In this document: piece after piece, positions 9,121-18,063 of the stretch
How the letters are laid out: each line of letters starts with the position of its first letter
Position numbering within the stretch: the first letter of the stretch is position 1
Assembly: GCF_900102795.1 (NCBI RefSeq)
Contig: NZ_FMWG01000001.1
Location: forward strand, 124,001-188,000
From: Epibacterium ulvae
Lineage (GTDB): Bacteria; Pseudomonadota; Alphaproteobacteria; Rhodobacterales; Rhodobacteraceae
Length of the DNA: 64,000 nt
Reading direction: 5' to 3'
Translations under genes and position numbers: made by a program
Notes under the pieces: model-generated
What the model saw: only the letters and a program-made list of their open reading frames with translations
Databases searched by the model: none
What the model was told of the DNA's origin: nothing

Positions 9121-10182
9121 TCAGCGCAAACGCTGTTCACTTGCTGCATCAAAGAAATATGCATCTGCATCGTTGAAGTCCAAGCTTACGGCAGAGCCTT
9201 CGGCGATGGCGCCATCATCGCGGGTTTCCACGATAACCTTCTCGCCTGTTGGCGTGGTCAGGTAGTCATAAGAAACGCCTCCCAGACGTTCGCGCAGTTC
9301 CAGACGAATCGGGCTGTCCGCTTCGGCCACTTGCAGGTGTTGTGGGCGCACGCCAACCAGCACTTTGCTGCCGTTTGCAGGCAAGGAAACTGATGTGGAC
9401 ACGGCGCGACCACCCAAGGCGGGAACAGTTACAGCACCATTTTCAACCGTGCCCTCTAGGAAGTTCATTGCCGGGGAGCCAATGAAACCAGCCACGAATT
9501 TATTGTCTGGATCTTTGTAGAGATCCATCGGGCTGCCAACCTGTTCGATATGGCCTGCACGCAGAACGACGATTTTATCCGCTAGGGTCATCGCTTCAAC
9601 CTGATCGTGGGTCACATAGATCATGGTTGCGCCAATTTCTTTGTGCAGGCGCGCGATTTCGACGCGCATGTCGACCCGTAGTTCTGCGTCAAGGTTTGAC
9701 AAAGGTTCGTCAAACAGGAACACCTCAGGACCGCGAACAATTGCACGTCCGATCGCCACACGTTGACGTTGACCACCAGACATCGCTTTGGGTTTGCGCT
9801 TTAGGTATTGGTCAAGCTTCAGAATACGGCTGGCTTCTGCGACCTTTTCCTTGATCTCTTCTTTTGGATGGCCATTCATTTTCAGGCCAAATCCCATGTT
9901 CTCTTCCACAGTCATATGCGGATACAGGGCATAGGTCTGGAACACCATTGCAACGCCACGCTCCGAAGGATCCATATGAGTCACGTCGCGCGTGCCAATG
10001 TTAATCTGGCCATCTGTGGTCTCTTCCAGACCTGCAATCATGCGCAGCAGGGTAGACTTACCACAGCCCGAAGGGCCGACAAAGACGCAGAATTCGCCGT
10101 CTTCAATTTCGAGATCAATGTTATGGATAACTTGCACGTCTCCATATTTCTTGACCGCTTTTGATAGTGTGACTCCAGTCAT
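9121..10182 (-). CDS. Sugar ABC transporter ATP-binding protein (MalK/UgpC family)
   Basis: A 353-residue CUT1-type ATPase. Walker A is GPSGCGKST (36-44), the signature is MSGGQRQRVAIGRA, and Walker B is VFLFDEPLSNLDAELR. The last 120 residues form the TOBE/OB regulatory extension of MalK-like proteins. AAGGAGG sits just before the ATG at 10182, which decides the start against a 50-residue longer open frame. It is encoded apart from the binding protein and permeases (11.1-14.3 kb) but must power them, as no other ATPase of this type is nearby. It lies 19 bases after the IclR-type regulator gene and is probably cotranscribed with it. Confidence 0.93.
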   Translation of the reverse strand: MTGVTLSKAVKKYGDVQVIHNIDLEIEDGEFCVFVGPSGCGKSTLLRMIAGLEETTDGQINIGTRDVTHMDPSERGVAMVFQTYALYPHMTVEENMGFGLKMNGHPKEEIKEKVAEASRILKLDQYLKRKPKAMSGGQRQRVAIGRAIVRGPEVFLFDEPLSNLDAELRVDMRVEIARLHKEIGATMIYVTHDQVEAMTLADKIVVLRAGHIEQVGSPMDLYKDPDNKFVAGFIGSPAMNFLEGTVENGAVTVPALGGRAVSTSVSLPANGSKVLVGVRPQHLQVAEADSPIRLELRERLGGVSYDYLTTPTGEKVIVETRDDGAIAEGSAVSLDFNDADAYFFDAASEQRLR

Positions 10183-10201
10183 TGCATTCCTCCTTGGGGG
10201 G

Positions 10202-10993
10202 TCAGCATGGGAACTGCCATGTTTCGGCAGCTGATGCGATTTCGGCAGCGGTTTCCTGCAGGACAGGGCGGTGAACCAGAAGCCCGTCCAGTGTCTGGCG
10301 CTGCGTTGATGTGGTAATGGAGAGTGCGCCAATCACGCGCCCCCCTTCAGACAGGATCGGTGCGGCAATGCAAATGATCCCGGGTTCATGTTCTTCGCGG
10401 TCAAAGGCAACACCGTCGCGTTTGATTTCTGCGAGTTCGGCCAGCAGTGCGTCTGGCGAGGCTAGGGTTGTAGGGGTATGTGCGAGAAAGGCTTGGCGTC
10501 GGATCGCGTCGGCCTGGGTGTTTTCATCGAGAAAGGCCATCATGGCTTTGCCAACACCGGTGCAAAAGCCAGGGCCAACTTTACCGGCCTGGCTGAACAT
10601 TTCGATCGGTTGTGATGCTGAGCGTTTATCAACATATAAGACCTGACCACGATCAAGCTGGGCCAGGTGAATGGTTTCGCCAACTTGTGTGGCCAATGCG
10701 TCTATATATGGGCGCGCAATGGGTGCAAGGGAACTTTGACGCCAAGCTGCGTGTGCAAGACGGACCAAACGAAGTCCGGGGGCATAGGTTTGACGATCTT
10801 CATCGTAAGTAAGCATCCCTTGATTCGCCAAGGTTTGCACAAGCCGATACAAAGTCGCCTTGGGGTGTTCAGAGGCTGCAAGCAATTCTCCAAACCGGAC
10901 GGGACGGCCAAATTGGGCCACCTGATCCAATATATTCAACGCTTTGCCGACGGTTCCGTCAGCGCCGCGTTGCGACGACTGTATTGCTGTCAT
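10202..10993 (-). CDS. IclR family transcriptional regulator
   Basis: A 263-residue regulator. Residues about 10-75 form the winged helix-turn-helix (VGKALNILDQVAQFG, then the ATLYRLVQTLANQGML recognition region). The rest is an IclR effector-binding domain (GEPGIICIAAPI-like region, here EHEPGIICIAAPILSEGG). GGGAGG precedes the ATG at 10993. The gene is divergent from the galactoside operon, with an extended palindrome between them, so it very likely represses that operon until a galactoside catabolite (sugar acid or 2-keto-3-deoxy sugar acid) binds. The effector is inferred from the neighbours. Confidence 0.92.
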   Translation of the reverse strand: MTAIQSSQRGADGTVGKALNILDQVAQFGRPVRFGELLAASEHPKATLYRLVQTLANQGMLTYDEDRQTYAPGLRLVRLAHAAWRQSSLAPIARPYIDALATQVGETIHLAQLDRGQVLYVDKRSASQPIEMFSQAGKVGPGFCTGVGKAMMAFLDENTQADAIRRQAFLAHTPTTLASPDALLAELAEIKRDGVAFDREEHEPGIICIAAPILSEGGRVIGALSITTSTQRQTLDGLLVHRPVLQETAAEIASAAETWQFPC

Positions 10994-11037
10994 CACGTTC
11001 CTCCCTGATGTTTCGCAGTGCGGCTACTATGAAACTG

Positions 11038-11043
11038 TTGACA
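11038..11043 (+). promoter_or_regulatory. Candidate -35 element of the galactoside operon
   Basis: A consensus TTGACA. The -10 position some 17-18 bases on is weak (TCATGG/CATGGT) and merges with the palindromic operator that starts at 11065. Repressor bound there would cover the -10 and start site. Confidence 0.4.
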
Positions 11044-11064
11044 TTCTTAGCCAGAGTCCTTCAT

Positions 11065-11103
11065 GGTTTCAATAGATGGAATGCAGTTCCATTATTTGAA
11101 ACC
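11065..11103. promoter_or_regulatory. 39-bp palindromic operator, probable IclR-type repressor site
   Basis: Two 17-base arms (11065-11081 and 11087-11103) match at 14 positions around a 5-base spacer TGCAG. The inner part is TGGAA-N5-TTCCA and the outer part GGTTTCAA...TTGAAACC. The inner half-sites resemble those known for IclR-family proteins. It lies 32 bases before the binding-protein ATG and 71 bases from the divergent iclR-type start, so it can control both transcripts. Confidence 0.7.
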
Positions 11104-11135
11104 TAGAACACAAAGGTTGAATTGGGAGGAAACCA

Positions 11136-12389
11136 ATGAAAATGTTTAAAGCGACAGCTGCAGCCCTGGCGCTGTCGGTTGGGTTTGGTGCGGGCGCACA
11201 GGCGGAAGGTCTGTCCGGCACTCTGAAAATCTTCTCTGACATGTCGAACCCGGCGCCTCGCGCTGTGATGGAAGGCATGGTTGAGCGTTTCGGCGCATTG
11301 CATCCTGATCTGGATATTGAGCTGACCGTTATTGATCGCGAAGCGTATAAAACGCAGATCCGTAACTTCTTGACTGCAAACGCGCCAGACGTCGCAAACT
11401 GGTACGCTGCAAACCGCATGAAGCCTTACGTTGATGCAGGTCTTTTTGAAGACATCTCAGATGTTTGGGCAGATCCGGCACTGGCAGATCTCGCATCAAC
11501 CAAGGGTGCGATGACGTTGGATGGTAAGCAGTGGGGCGTGCCTTACACTTACTATCAGTGGGGCGTTTACTATCGCGCAGACATCTATAACGAGTTGGGT
11601 CTGAGCGAGCCAGCAAGCTTTGATGAGATGAAGTCTAACTGTCAGGCGATTCTTGATTCTGGTCGTAAGTGCTACACCATTGGCACCAAATTCCTTTGGA
11701 CCGCAGGTGGTTGGTTTGATTACCTGAACATGCGCACGAACGGGTATGACTACCACGCGAAGCTGACTGGCGGCGAAATCCCTTGGACTGATGACGGCGT
11801 AAAAGCGACCTTTGCAAACTGGCGCGAACTGATCGACATGGGTGCCTTTGTTGACAACCACACCGCCTACAGCTGGCAAGAATCACTGCCCTTCATTGTG
11901 TCCGGTGATGCGGCTGCGATCCTAAAGGGTAACTTTGCAGTTCCACCTCTGCGTGAAGCAGGCCTGGATGACAGCAAACTGGACTTCTATCAGTTCCCTG
12001 CAATCACCGAAGGTGTTGCGTTGTCCGAGGACGCGCCAACCGATACTTTCCACATTCCAGCAAAAGCTGAGAACAAAGAGGCGGCGCGTGAGTTCCTGAA
12101 GTTTGTTGTGTCTGCGGACAACCAAACTTTGATCAACAACGGCGATAACCTAGGCCAGTTGCCAGTGAACGCAAAATCATCAGTTGATGATGACAAGTTC
12201 CTGAAAGAAGGTTTCGAAATGCTGTCTGCAAACAGCCCAGGCGGTGTTGCACAGTTCTTTGATCGTGATGCACCAGCAGAAATGGCAAAAGTTGCAATGG
12301 AAGGCTTCCAAGAGTTCATGGTGAAACCAGATAATCTGGACAAGATCCTTGCGCGCTTGGACCGTGCTGCGAAGCGCATCTACAAGTAA
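11136..12389 (+). CDS. Sugar ABC transporter substrate-binding protein (CUT1)
   Basis: A 417-residue periplasmic binding protein of the extracellular solute-binding family 1. Residues 1-23 are a signal peptide ending in GAGAQA. LSGTLKIFSDMSNPAP and the later NAPDVANWYAANRMKPYVDAGLFEDIS are typical of oligosaccharide-binding members. GGGAGG precedes the ATG. It is the first gene of the galactoside operon, so the likely ligands are alpha- and beta-galactosides. A strong hairpin directly after it probably keeps its expression above that of the permeases. Confidence 0.9.
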   Translation: MKMFKATAAALALSVGFGAGAQAEGLSGTLKIFSDMSNPAPRAVMEGMVERFGALHPDLDIELTVIDREAYKTQIRNFLTANAPDVANWYAANRMKPYVDAGLFEDISDVWADPALADLASTKGAMTLDGKQWGVPYTYYQWGVYYRADIYNELGLSEPASFDEMKSNCQAILDSGRKCYTIGTKFLWTAGGWFDYLNMRTNGYDYHAKLTGGEIPWTDDGVKATFANWRELIDMGAFVDNHTAYSWQESLPFIVSGDAAAILKGNFAVPPLREAGLDDSKLDFYQFPAITEGVALSEDAPTDTFHIPAKAENKEAAREFLKFVVSADNQTLINNGDNLGQLPVNAKSSVDDDKFLKEGFEMLSANSPGGVAQFFDRDAPAEMAKVAMEGFQEFMVKPDNLDKILARLDRAAKRIYK

Positions 12390-12403
12390 CTTTCTCACAT
12401 GAC

Positions 12404-12437
12404 GGGTGCAGCACGTGTATGTGCTGCACCCTTTTTT
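12404..12437 (+). terminator. Hairpin with U-tract inside the galactoside operon
   Basis: An 11-bp perfect GC-rich stem (12404-12414 with 12421-12431), 6-base loop, then six T (12432-12437). It lies between the binding-protein gene and the first permease gene. It has the form of an intrinsic terminator, but the downstream genes are plainly part of the same operon, so partial termination and 3' protection of the binding-protein message are likely. Confidence 0.8.
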
Positions 12438-12502
12438 GCCACTTCCTGAACGGTCTGGTGAAGCCGACCGACTAAGGAATGACTCTCAATCGGAGATTGA
12501 CC

Positions 12503-13420
12503 ATGTCTTCATCCACCAAGGCCACGACAAAGTCGTCCTGGTATAAAAGGAATGAGATCGCGGTCACCCCATGGCTGTTCCTCGCACCGGGTGTGATCTT
12601 CTTTCTGTTCTATGTGATTTTCCCGATCTTTCAGTCGATCAGCGTGTCCTTTTACGAATGGGACGGTCTAAGCGACCCCGAATGGATCGGTTTGGGCAAC
12701 TATGAAGAGTTGTATTGGGACGATGCGTTCTACGTCTCGCTGCGCAACAACTTGATCTGGCTGGTTTTATACCTGCTGGCGATTCCTGCGGGATTGTTTA
12801 TCGCGTTGTTCCTCAACCAGACGGTAATGGGCATCCGCCTCTATAAGTCACTGTTTTTCTTCCCGTTTGTGATCTCTCAAGTTGTCGTGGGCCTTGTTTT
12901 TACATGGTTTTATGACCCGACATTTGGCTTGTTGAATGAGTTCATCGGCATTTTCGGGCTCGGTCCGATCAATGTGCTCGGGGACGAACGCTATGTAACT
13001 TACGGCATTATTGCTGCAGGCATCTGGCCGCAAACAGCTTATTGTATGATTCTGTATCTTACTGGTTTGAACGCTGTTGACCCTGAACAAATCGAAGCAG
13101 CGCGCCTTGATGGTGCGAAAGGCTGGCGCATGTTGTGGCACGTGATTGTTCCGCAGTTGAAACCTGCCACGTTTATTGCATTTGTTGTGACGATCATTGG
13201 CGCGTTGCGTTCATTCGACCTGATCTCAATCATGACCAATGGCGGGCCCTTTGGTGAAAGCCGCGTGCTGTCCTTTTACATGTTTGAAGTGGCTCTGTCC
13301 GAATATGGCTTCCGCATGGGCTATGGTGCGTCGATTGCGGTTGTGCTGTTCCTGATCATGCTCTTCTTCATCGCGTACTTCCTGTACTCCATGTACCAAG
13401 ACGACAAAGGGGGTCGTTAA
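12503..13420 (+). CDS. Sugar ABC transporter permease (MalF-like, CUT1)
   Basis: A 305-residue inner-membrane permease with about six helices. The cytoplasmic EAA loop that docks on the ATPase reads EAARLDGAKGWRMLWHVIVP. The ATG at 12503 has GGAG eight bases upstream; an ATG at 12479 would add eight residues with a poorly spaced AAGGA. It forms the membrane channel with the next gene, which follows after one base. Confidence 0.92.
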   Translation: MSSSTKATTKSSWYKRNEIAVTPWLFLAPGVIFFLFYVIFPIFQSISVSFYEWDGLSDPEWIGLGNYEELYWDDAFYVSLRNNLIWLVLYLLAIPAGLFIALFLNQTVMGIRLYKSLFFFPFVISQVVVGLVFTWFYDPTFGLLNEFIGIFGLGPINVLGDERYVTYGIIAAGIWPQTAYCMILYLTGLNAVDPEQIEAARLDGAKGWRMLWHVIVPQLKPATFIAFVVTIIGALRSFDLISIMTNGGPFGESRVLSFYMFEVALSEYGFRMGYGASIAVVLFLIMLFFIAYFLYSMYQDDKGGR

Positions 13421-13421
13421 G

Positions 13422-14270
13422 ATGTTTCCCACGCCTATCGAAAAATCCCCCCGCAGTTGGCAATTGACGTATCAGGCTCTTTTGCCTGTGGCGCTTGTAA
13501 TGTGGCTGCTGCCCTTGATTGCGGTTGCCTTGTTCTCAATCAAACCCGATGCAGACTTCACCACCGGAAACTATTGGGGACTGCCCAGCTCGTTCAATTT
13601 CGTGGAGAATTATGGCAAGGTTTTCTTTGCCTCTGACATGCCACGCTATTTGCTCAACTCGGTGTTTATTACCGTTCCAACTGTTGTTGGCTGTGTCATC
13701 CTCAGCTCGATGACTGGCTTTGCCCTTGGCGTTTACAAGTTCAAGGCGAATCTCTGGGTGTTCTTCATGTTTGTTGCGGGCAACTTTGTCCCGTTTCAGA
13801 TCTTGATGGTGCCTGTGCGTGATCTGACTTTGGATTTGGGATTGTACAACACCAAAACAGGGTTGGTTCTGTTCCATATCGCGTTCCAAACCGGCTTTTG
13901 TACTCTGTTCATGCGCAACTTTATCCGCGCACTGCCCTTTGATTTGATCGAAGTCGCACGTGTGGAAGGTGTCGCAGAATGGCGCATTTTCTGGTATGTT
14001 GTTCTGCCCTTGATGAAACCTGCATTGGCTGCAATGGCCGTGTTGATCTTCACGTTCATCTGGAACGATTTCTTTTGGGCTATCGTGCTCACTCAGGGGG
14101 CTGAAAGCCAGCCCGTGACTGCAGGTATTACCAGCTTCAATGCGCAATATCGTGCAGCGTATCACCTGATGAGTGCAGGCTCGATTGTCGCCGCTTTGCC
14201 TCCGGTTGCTATGTTCTTCTTGATGCAAAAGCACTTTATCGCAGGTCTCACACTAGGAGCCGTGAAATGA
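13422..14270 (+). CDS. Sugar ABC transporter permease (MalG-like, CUT1)
   Basis: A 282-residue second permease of the importer, with six predicted helices and the EAA loop EVARVEGVAEWRIFWYVVLP. The C-terminal LTLGAVK is typical of MalG-type subunits. Its stop overlaps the start of the alpha-galactosidase gene as ATGA, showing translational coupling between uptake and hydrolysis. Confidence 0.92.
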   Translation: MFPTPIEKSPRSWQLTYQALLPVALVMWLLPLIAVALFSIKPDADFTTGNYWGLPSSFNFVENYGKVFFASDMPRYLLNSVFITVPTVVGCVILSSMTGFALGVYKFKANLWVFFMFVAGNFVPFQILMVPVRDLTLDLGLYNTKTGLVLFHIAFQTGFCTLFMRNFIRALPFDLIEVARVEGVAEWRIFWYVVLPLMKPALAAMAVLIFTFIWNDFFWAIVLTQGAESQPVTAGITSFNAQYRAAYHLMSAGSIVAALPPVAMFFLMQKHFIAGLTLGAVK

Positions 14271-16357
14271 TCCGATGCTGGCGTCTTGATGACTCACGCC
14301 AAACTCTTGTCCTGGGATCCCACAATGACCACCTCGCTGAGGTGGTCTATTGGGGCCCTAGGCTCTCTGATACTGAAAACCTGACCACGCTGTATCAAGC
14401 GCAGGTTTTGGACGTGACCGGGGGGATGCTTGATCAGAACCCCGAATTGTCTATTTGTCCTGAAGCAACACGTACATTCCCCGGTCAACCGGGACTGAAC
14501 ATACGCGATTCTGATGGCACGCCGTTGCTGCCGAAATTTTGTTTTTCGTCCGCAACCGAAGAGGATGGCGTTTTAACGCTGACCTATATCGATGATAGTA
14601 CAACCCTAACTTACACTGCCAGGTTCTCTATTGATGGGCAGACACATGTGATCGAAGCACAGGCCAGCGTTTCCTCAACGCGCCCAGTGCACTTGCATTG
14701 GCTGTCCGCCCCGGTGTTCCCGGCCCCGCAATTCTCTGATGAGATGATCGATTTCGCTGGCCGCTGGTGTGGCGAATTCCAGATGAACCGCACGCCATGG
14801 TCTGCAGGTATTCGCTACCGCAACAACCGGACTGGCCGTACCGGACATGAACATTTCCCGGGTTTGATTGTGCCCTGTCGTGGAGCGACGAACGCTACGG
14901 GCCATGCTTATGCGTTCCATTATGGATGGTCTGGTGGTCACCGTATGGTGGCCGAAGAACTACCCGATGGCCGCCGTCAGGTGCAGTTTGGGCATGCATC
15001 CCGCGTGGAAATGGCAGCTGCGACCGAATTTAAAACCGCAAAGCTATATGCGATGTTCTCAGACGATGGTCTGAATGGCTGCGCGGTTGCGTTCCAGCGC
15101 CATTTGCGGGACCGCATCGTGCAATGGCCGCAGGCGGATCGTCCCCGTCCTGTCCATTATAACTGTTGGGAAGCGGTCTATTTCAACCACAACCTACCTG
15201 AACTGAAAGATATAGCAGAACGCGCAGCAAAACTTGGTGCTGAGCGTTTTGTTCTGGATGATGGCTGGTTTGGAAACCGTGATGATGACACAACATCGCT
15301 GTCAGATTGGGAAGTCGATCCGCGCAAATATCCTGATGGGCTGACGCCGCTGATCGATCACGTTCATAGTCTGGGGATGAGCTTTGGCATCTGGTTTGAG
15401 CCAGAGATGATCAACGAAGATTCCGATATCCACCGCGCGCACCCGGATTGGGCATTGGGTGGTGAAGATCAAATTCTGGGTCGCCAGCAGAAAGCCTTGA
15501 ATATGGGCCTGCCAGAGGTTCGCGATTTTCTGTTTGACCGGATTGGCGCGGTTTTGCGGGATCACGATATTGATTACATCAAATGGGACCACAACCGCGT
15601 GTTGCCCATGCCTGATGCAGCACAAACCCGAGGCTCTTATGCGCTGATCGACCGCCTGCGTGAGGCTTTCCCAAAAGTGGAAATCGAAAGCTGTGCTTCT
15701 GGTGGCGGTCGGATCGATTTTGGCATTCTTGAGCGCACACATCGGGTGTGGCTGTCAGATTCCAATGATGCACATGAACGCTTGCGGATGCAGCATAATG
15801 CGGCAATCTTTCTACCTTCAGCTGTCACTGGTAGTCATGTAGGACCGCGTGAATGCCATACCTCAGGACGCGTGTATGACATCCGTTATCGGGCTTGGGT
15901 GGCTGCACAACGTCACATGGGTTTCGAGATGGACCCACGTGAGCTGACAGAAGACGAAGCCAAGGTGCTCACGGATGTGACCAACTGGTGGAAAGAAAAT
16001 CGCGATTGGATGAACACTGCAGACATTCTGCGGTTGGACAGTTCAGATGAAGCTGTCATTGCCGAACAACAGCTGGCGCAAAACCATGAGCGTTTTGTAG
16101 TTTTTGCCGGGAAAGCAGCAACATCAGCACAGATTGCGCCGCGTCCATTGCGACTGACCAGATTGTCGGCCGACAGTATGTACCGAGTTGAGTTGAAGAA
16201 CCGCGATGAAATCGCACCGCCAACGCTGTCGCGGGGCAACCCACTTCTTAAAACCGATCCGATGGTCGTGAGCGGCGCTTTCCTGATGAACCATGGTATT
16301 ACCCTGCCGTGGAGCTTCCCGGATCGCATGTGGGTTATTGAAGGAACCTTGGTATGA
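14267..16357 (+). CDS. Alpha-galactosidase (GH36)
   Basis: A 696-residue glycoside hydrolase family 36 enzyme that removes terminal alpha-galactose from oligosaccharides such as melibiose or raffinose. The barrel shows ERFVLDDGWFGNRDDD, the nucleophile region DYIKWDHNR and the acid/base region WLSDSNDAHERL. No signal peptide is seen, so it acts in the cytoplasm on imported sugar. It overlaps the permease gene before it and the dehydratase gene after it by 4 bases each. Its product, galactose, feeds the oxidative pathway encoded downstream. Confidence 0.92.
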   Translation: MIRCWRLDDSRQTLVLGSHNDHLAEVVYWGPRLSDTENLTTLYQAQVLDVTGGMLDQNPELSICPEATRTFPGQPGLNIRDSDGTPLLPKFCFSSATEEDGVLTLTYIDDSTTLTYTARFSIDGQTHVIEAQASVSSTRPVHLHWLSAPVFPAPQFSDEMIDFAGRWCGEFQMNRTPWSAGIRYRNNRTGRTGHEHFPGLIVPCRGATNATGHAYAFHYGWSGGHRMVAEELPDGRRQVQFGHASRVEMAAATEFKTAKLYAMFSDDGLNGCAVAFQRHLRDRIVQWPQADRPRPVHYNCWEAVYFNHNLPELKDIAERAAKLGAERFVLDDGWFGNRDDDTTSLSDWEVDPRKYPDGLTPLIDHVHSLGMSFGIWFEPEMINEDSDIHRAHPDWALGGEDQILGRQQKALNMGLPEVRDFLFDRIGAVLRDHDIDYIKWDHNRVLPMPDAAQTRGSYALIDRLREAFPKVEIESCASGGGRIDFGILERTHRVWLSDSNDAHERLRMQHNAAIFLPSAVTGSHVGPRECHTSGRVYDIRYRAWVAAQRHMGFEMDPRELTEDEAKVLTDVTNWWKENRDWMNTADILRLDSSDEAVIAEQQLAQNHERFVVFAGKAATSAQIAPRPLRLTRLSADSMYRVELKNRDEIAPPTLSRGNPLLKTDPMVVSGAFLMNHGITLPWSFPDRMWVIEGTLV

Positions 16358-18063
16358 CCAAAGAGAGACGTAACCGCAGCTGGTATGGCATGATGGATAA
16401 GGATGGTTTTATCCGTCGCTCTTGGATGAAAAATCAGGGGTTTCCTGATCATGTGTTTGATGGTCGCCCTGTTATCGGCATCTGCAACACTTGGTCTGAA
16501 CTGACCCCCTGCAACTCTGGCCTGCGGGAACTGGCCGAAGGTGTGAAACGAGGCGTGTGGGAGGCTGGAGGTTTCCCTGTGGAATTCCCAGCAATGTCTT
16601 TGGGTGAAACCCAGATGAAGCCCACAGCGATGCTGTTCCGCAACCTTTTGGCGATGGACGTCGAAGAAAGCATTCGCGCCTATGGTATGGATGGCGTGGT
16701 TCTGCTGGGCGGCTGTGACAAAACCACACCGGGCCAATTGATGGGCGCGGCTTCGGTTGATCTGCCGACCATCGTTGTGTCATCCGGTCCTATGCTGAAC
16801 GGAAAATGGAAAGGCCGCGATCTGGGCTCTGGCACGGATGTGCGCAAATTTGCGATGGACGTGAAAGCGGGGGAAATGACCCTCAAAGACTTCATGGCGA
16901 CTGAATCAGGCATGTCACGCTCCAAAGGGGTTTGCATGACCATGGGCACAGCTTCGACCATGTCGTCTCTGTCCGAGGCCATGGGGCTGTCCTTACCGAT
17001 GAACGGTTCACTCCCGGCTGTTGATGCGCGGCGTATGGCGTTGGCGCATATGACAGGCAAACGTATTGTTGAGATGGTTGAGGAAGATCTGAAGTTTTCG
17101 GATGTGATCACCAAAGAGAGCTTTGAAAATGCGATCCTTGCCAATGCGGCCTTAGGGGGATCGACCAATGCGGTGATGCATCTTCTAGCATTGGCAGGGC
17201 GTGTAGGCGTGGATCTGGGTCTGGAAGACTTTGAGATCGGCGGAGAAATTCCATTGCTTGTAAACTGCATGCCATCGGGGAAATACCTGATGGAGGATTT
17301 CTGCTATGCAGGCGGTGTTCCGGTTGTGTTGAAAGAGATCGCGCACAAATTGCGGGATGCCAACACTGTGATGGGTAAGGATATTTCCCATTATTACGAA
17401 GAGGCGGAATGCTATAACCGTGACGTCATCTATGCCTATGATGAACCGCGCAAACCGGCTGCTGGCCTGCGTGTGCTGCGTGGCAACCTTGCGCCGCGCG
17501 GTGCAATTGTAAAACCATCTGCTGCGTCAGATCACTTGCTGGAACACGAGGGCGAAGCCTATGTGTTCGAAACGATTGAAGAGCTGAAAGCAAACATCGA
17601 CCGGGATGATCTGCCAGTCGATGAAAATACTATTCTTGTTCTGAAACACTGCGGGCCCAAAGGCTATCCGGGTATGCCCGAAGTCGGGGACATGCCCGTT
17701 CCTGCAAAATTGGTGAAGCAGGGCGTGCGCGATATCGTGCGCGTGTCTGATGCGCGCATGTCTGGCACTGCCTTTGGCACTGTGATCCTGCATGTGGCAC
17801 CCGAAGCCACCGCAGGTGGTCCAATCGCGCTGGTAAAAACCGGCGATCGCATCAAAGTTTCTGCCTCTACCGGTGTTCTTGAACTCTTGGTGGATGAAGC
17901 TGAGCTGGAAGCGCGCCGCGCTGATTGGGTCGAACCCGACCCTCATTACACCCGTGGTTATGCCAAAATGTACGTCGATCACGTGCTGCAGGCTGACAAG
18001 GGTGCTGATCTTGATTTTCTGGTGGGTAAAGACACCCGCCCCGTCACACGGGAGAGCCATTGA
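16354..18063 (+). CDS. IlvD/Edd family sugar-acid dehydratase, probable D-galactonate dehydratase
   Basis: A 569-residue Fe-S dehydratase. The cluster-ligand cysteines are visible in GICNTWSELTPCNSG, GGCDKTTPGQLMG and SKGVCMTMGTAS, and the Lys in CDKTTPG is the usual magnesium-site lysine. Sequence type is closest to the L-arabinonate/galactonate dehydratases of the family rather than IlvD. Its neighbours (galactose-type dehydrogenase, lactonase, DgoK, DgoA) point to conversion of D-galactonate to 2-keto-3-deoxygalactonate. That is a different protein family from the enolase-type DgoD of E. coli. Activity on L-arabinonate or D-fuconate is also possible. Confidence 0.85.
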   Translation: MTKERRNRSWYGMMDKDGFIRRSWMKNQGFPDHVFDGRPVIGICNTWSELTPCNSGLRELAEGVKRGVWEAGGFPVEFPAMSLGETQMKPTAMLFRNLLAMDVEESIRAYGMDGVVLLGGCDKTTPGQLMGAASVDLPTIVVSSGPMLNGKWKGRDLGSGTDVRKFAMDVKAGEMTLKDFMATESGMSRSKGVCMTMGTASTMSSLSEAMGLSLPMNGSLPAVDARRMALAHMTGKRIVEMVEEDLKFSDVITKESFENAILANAALGGSTNAVMHLLALAGRVGVDLGLEDFEIGGEIPLLVNCMPSGKYLMEDFCYAGGVPVVLKEIAHKLRDANTVMGKDISHYYEEAECYNRDVIYAYDEPRKPAAGLRVLRGNLAPRGAIVKPSAASDHLLEHEGEAYVFETIEELKANIDRDDLPVDENTILVLKHCGPKGYPGMPEVGDMPVPAKLVKQGVRDIVRVSDARMSGTAFGTVILHVAPEATAGGPIALVKTGDRIKVSASTGVLELLVDEAELEARRADWVEPDPHYTRGYAKMYVDHVLQADKGADLDFLVGKDTRPVTRESH

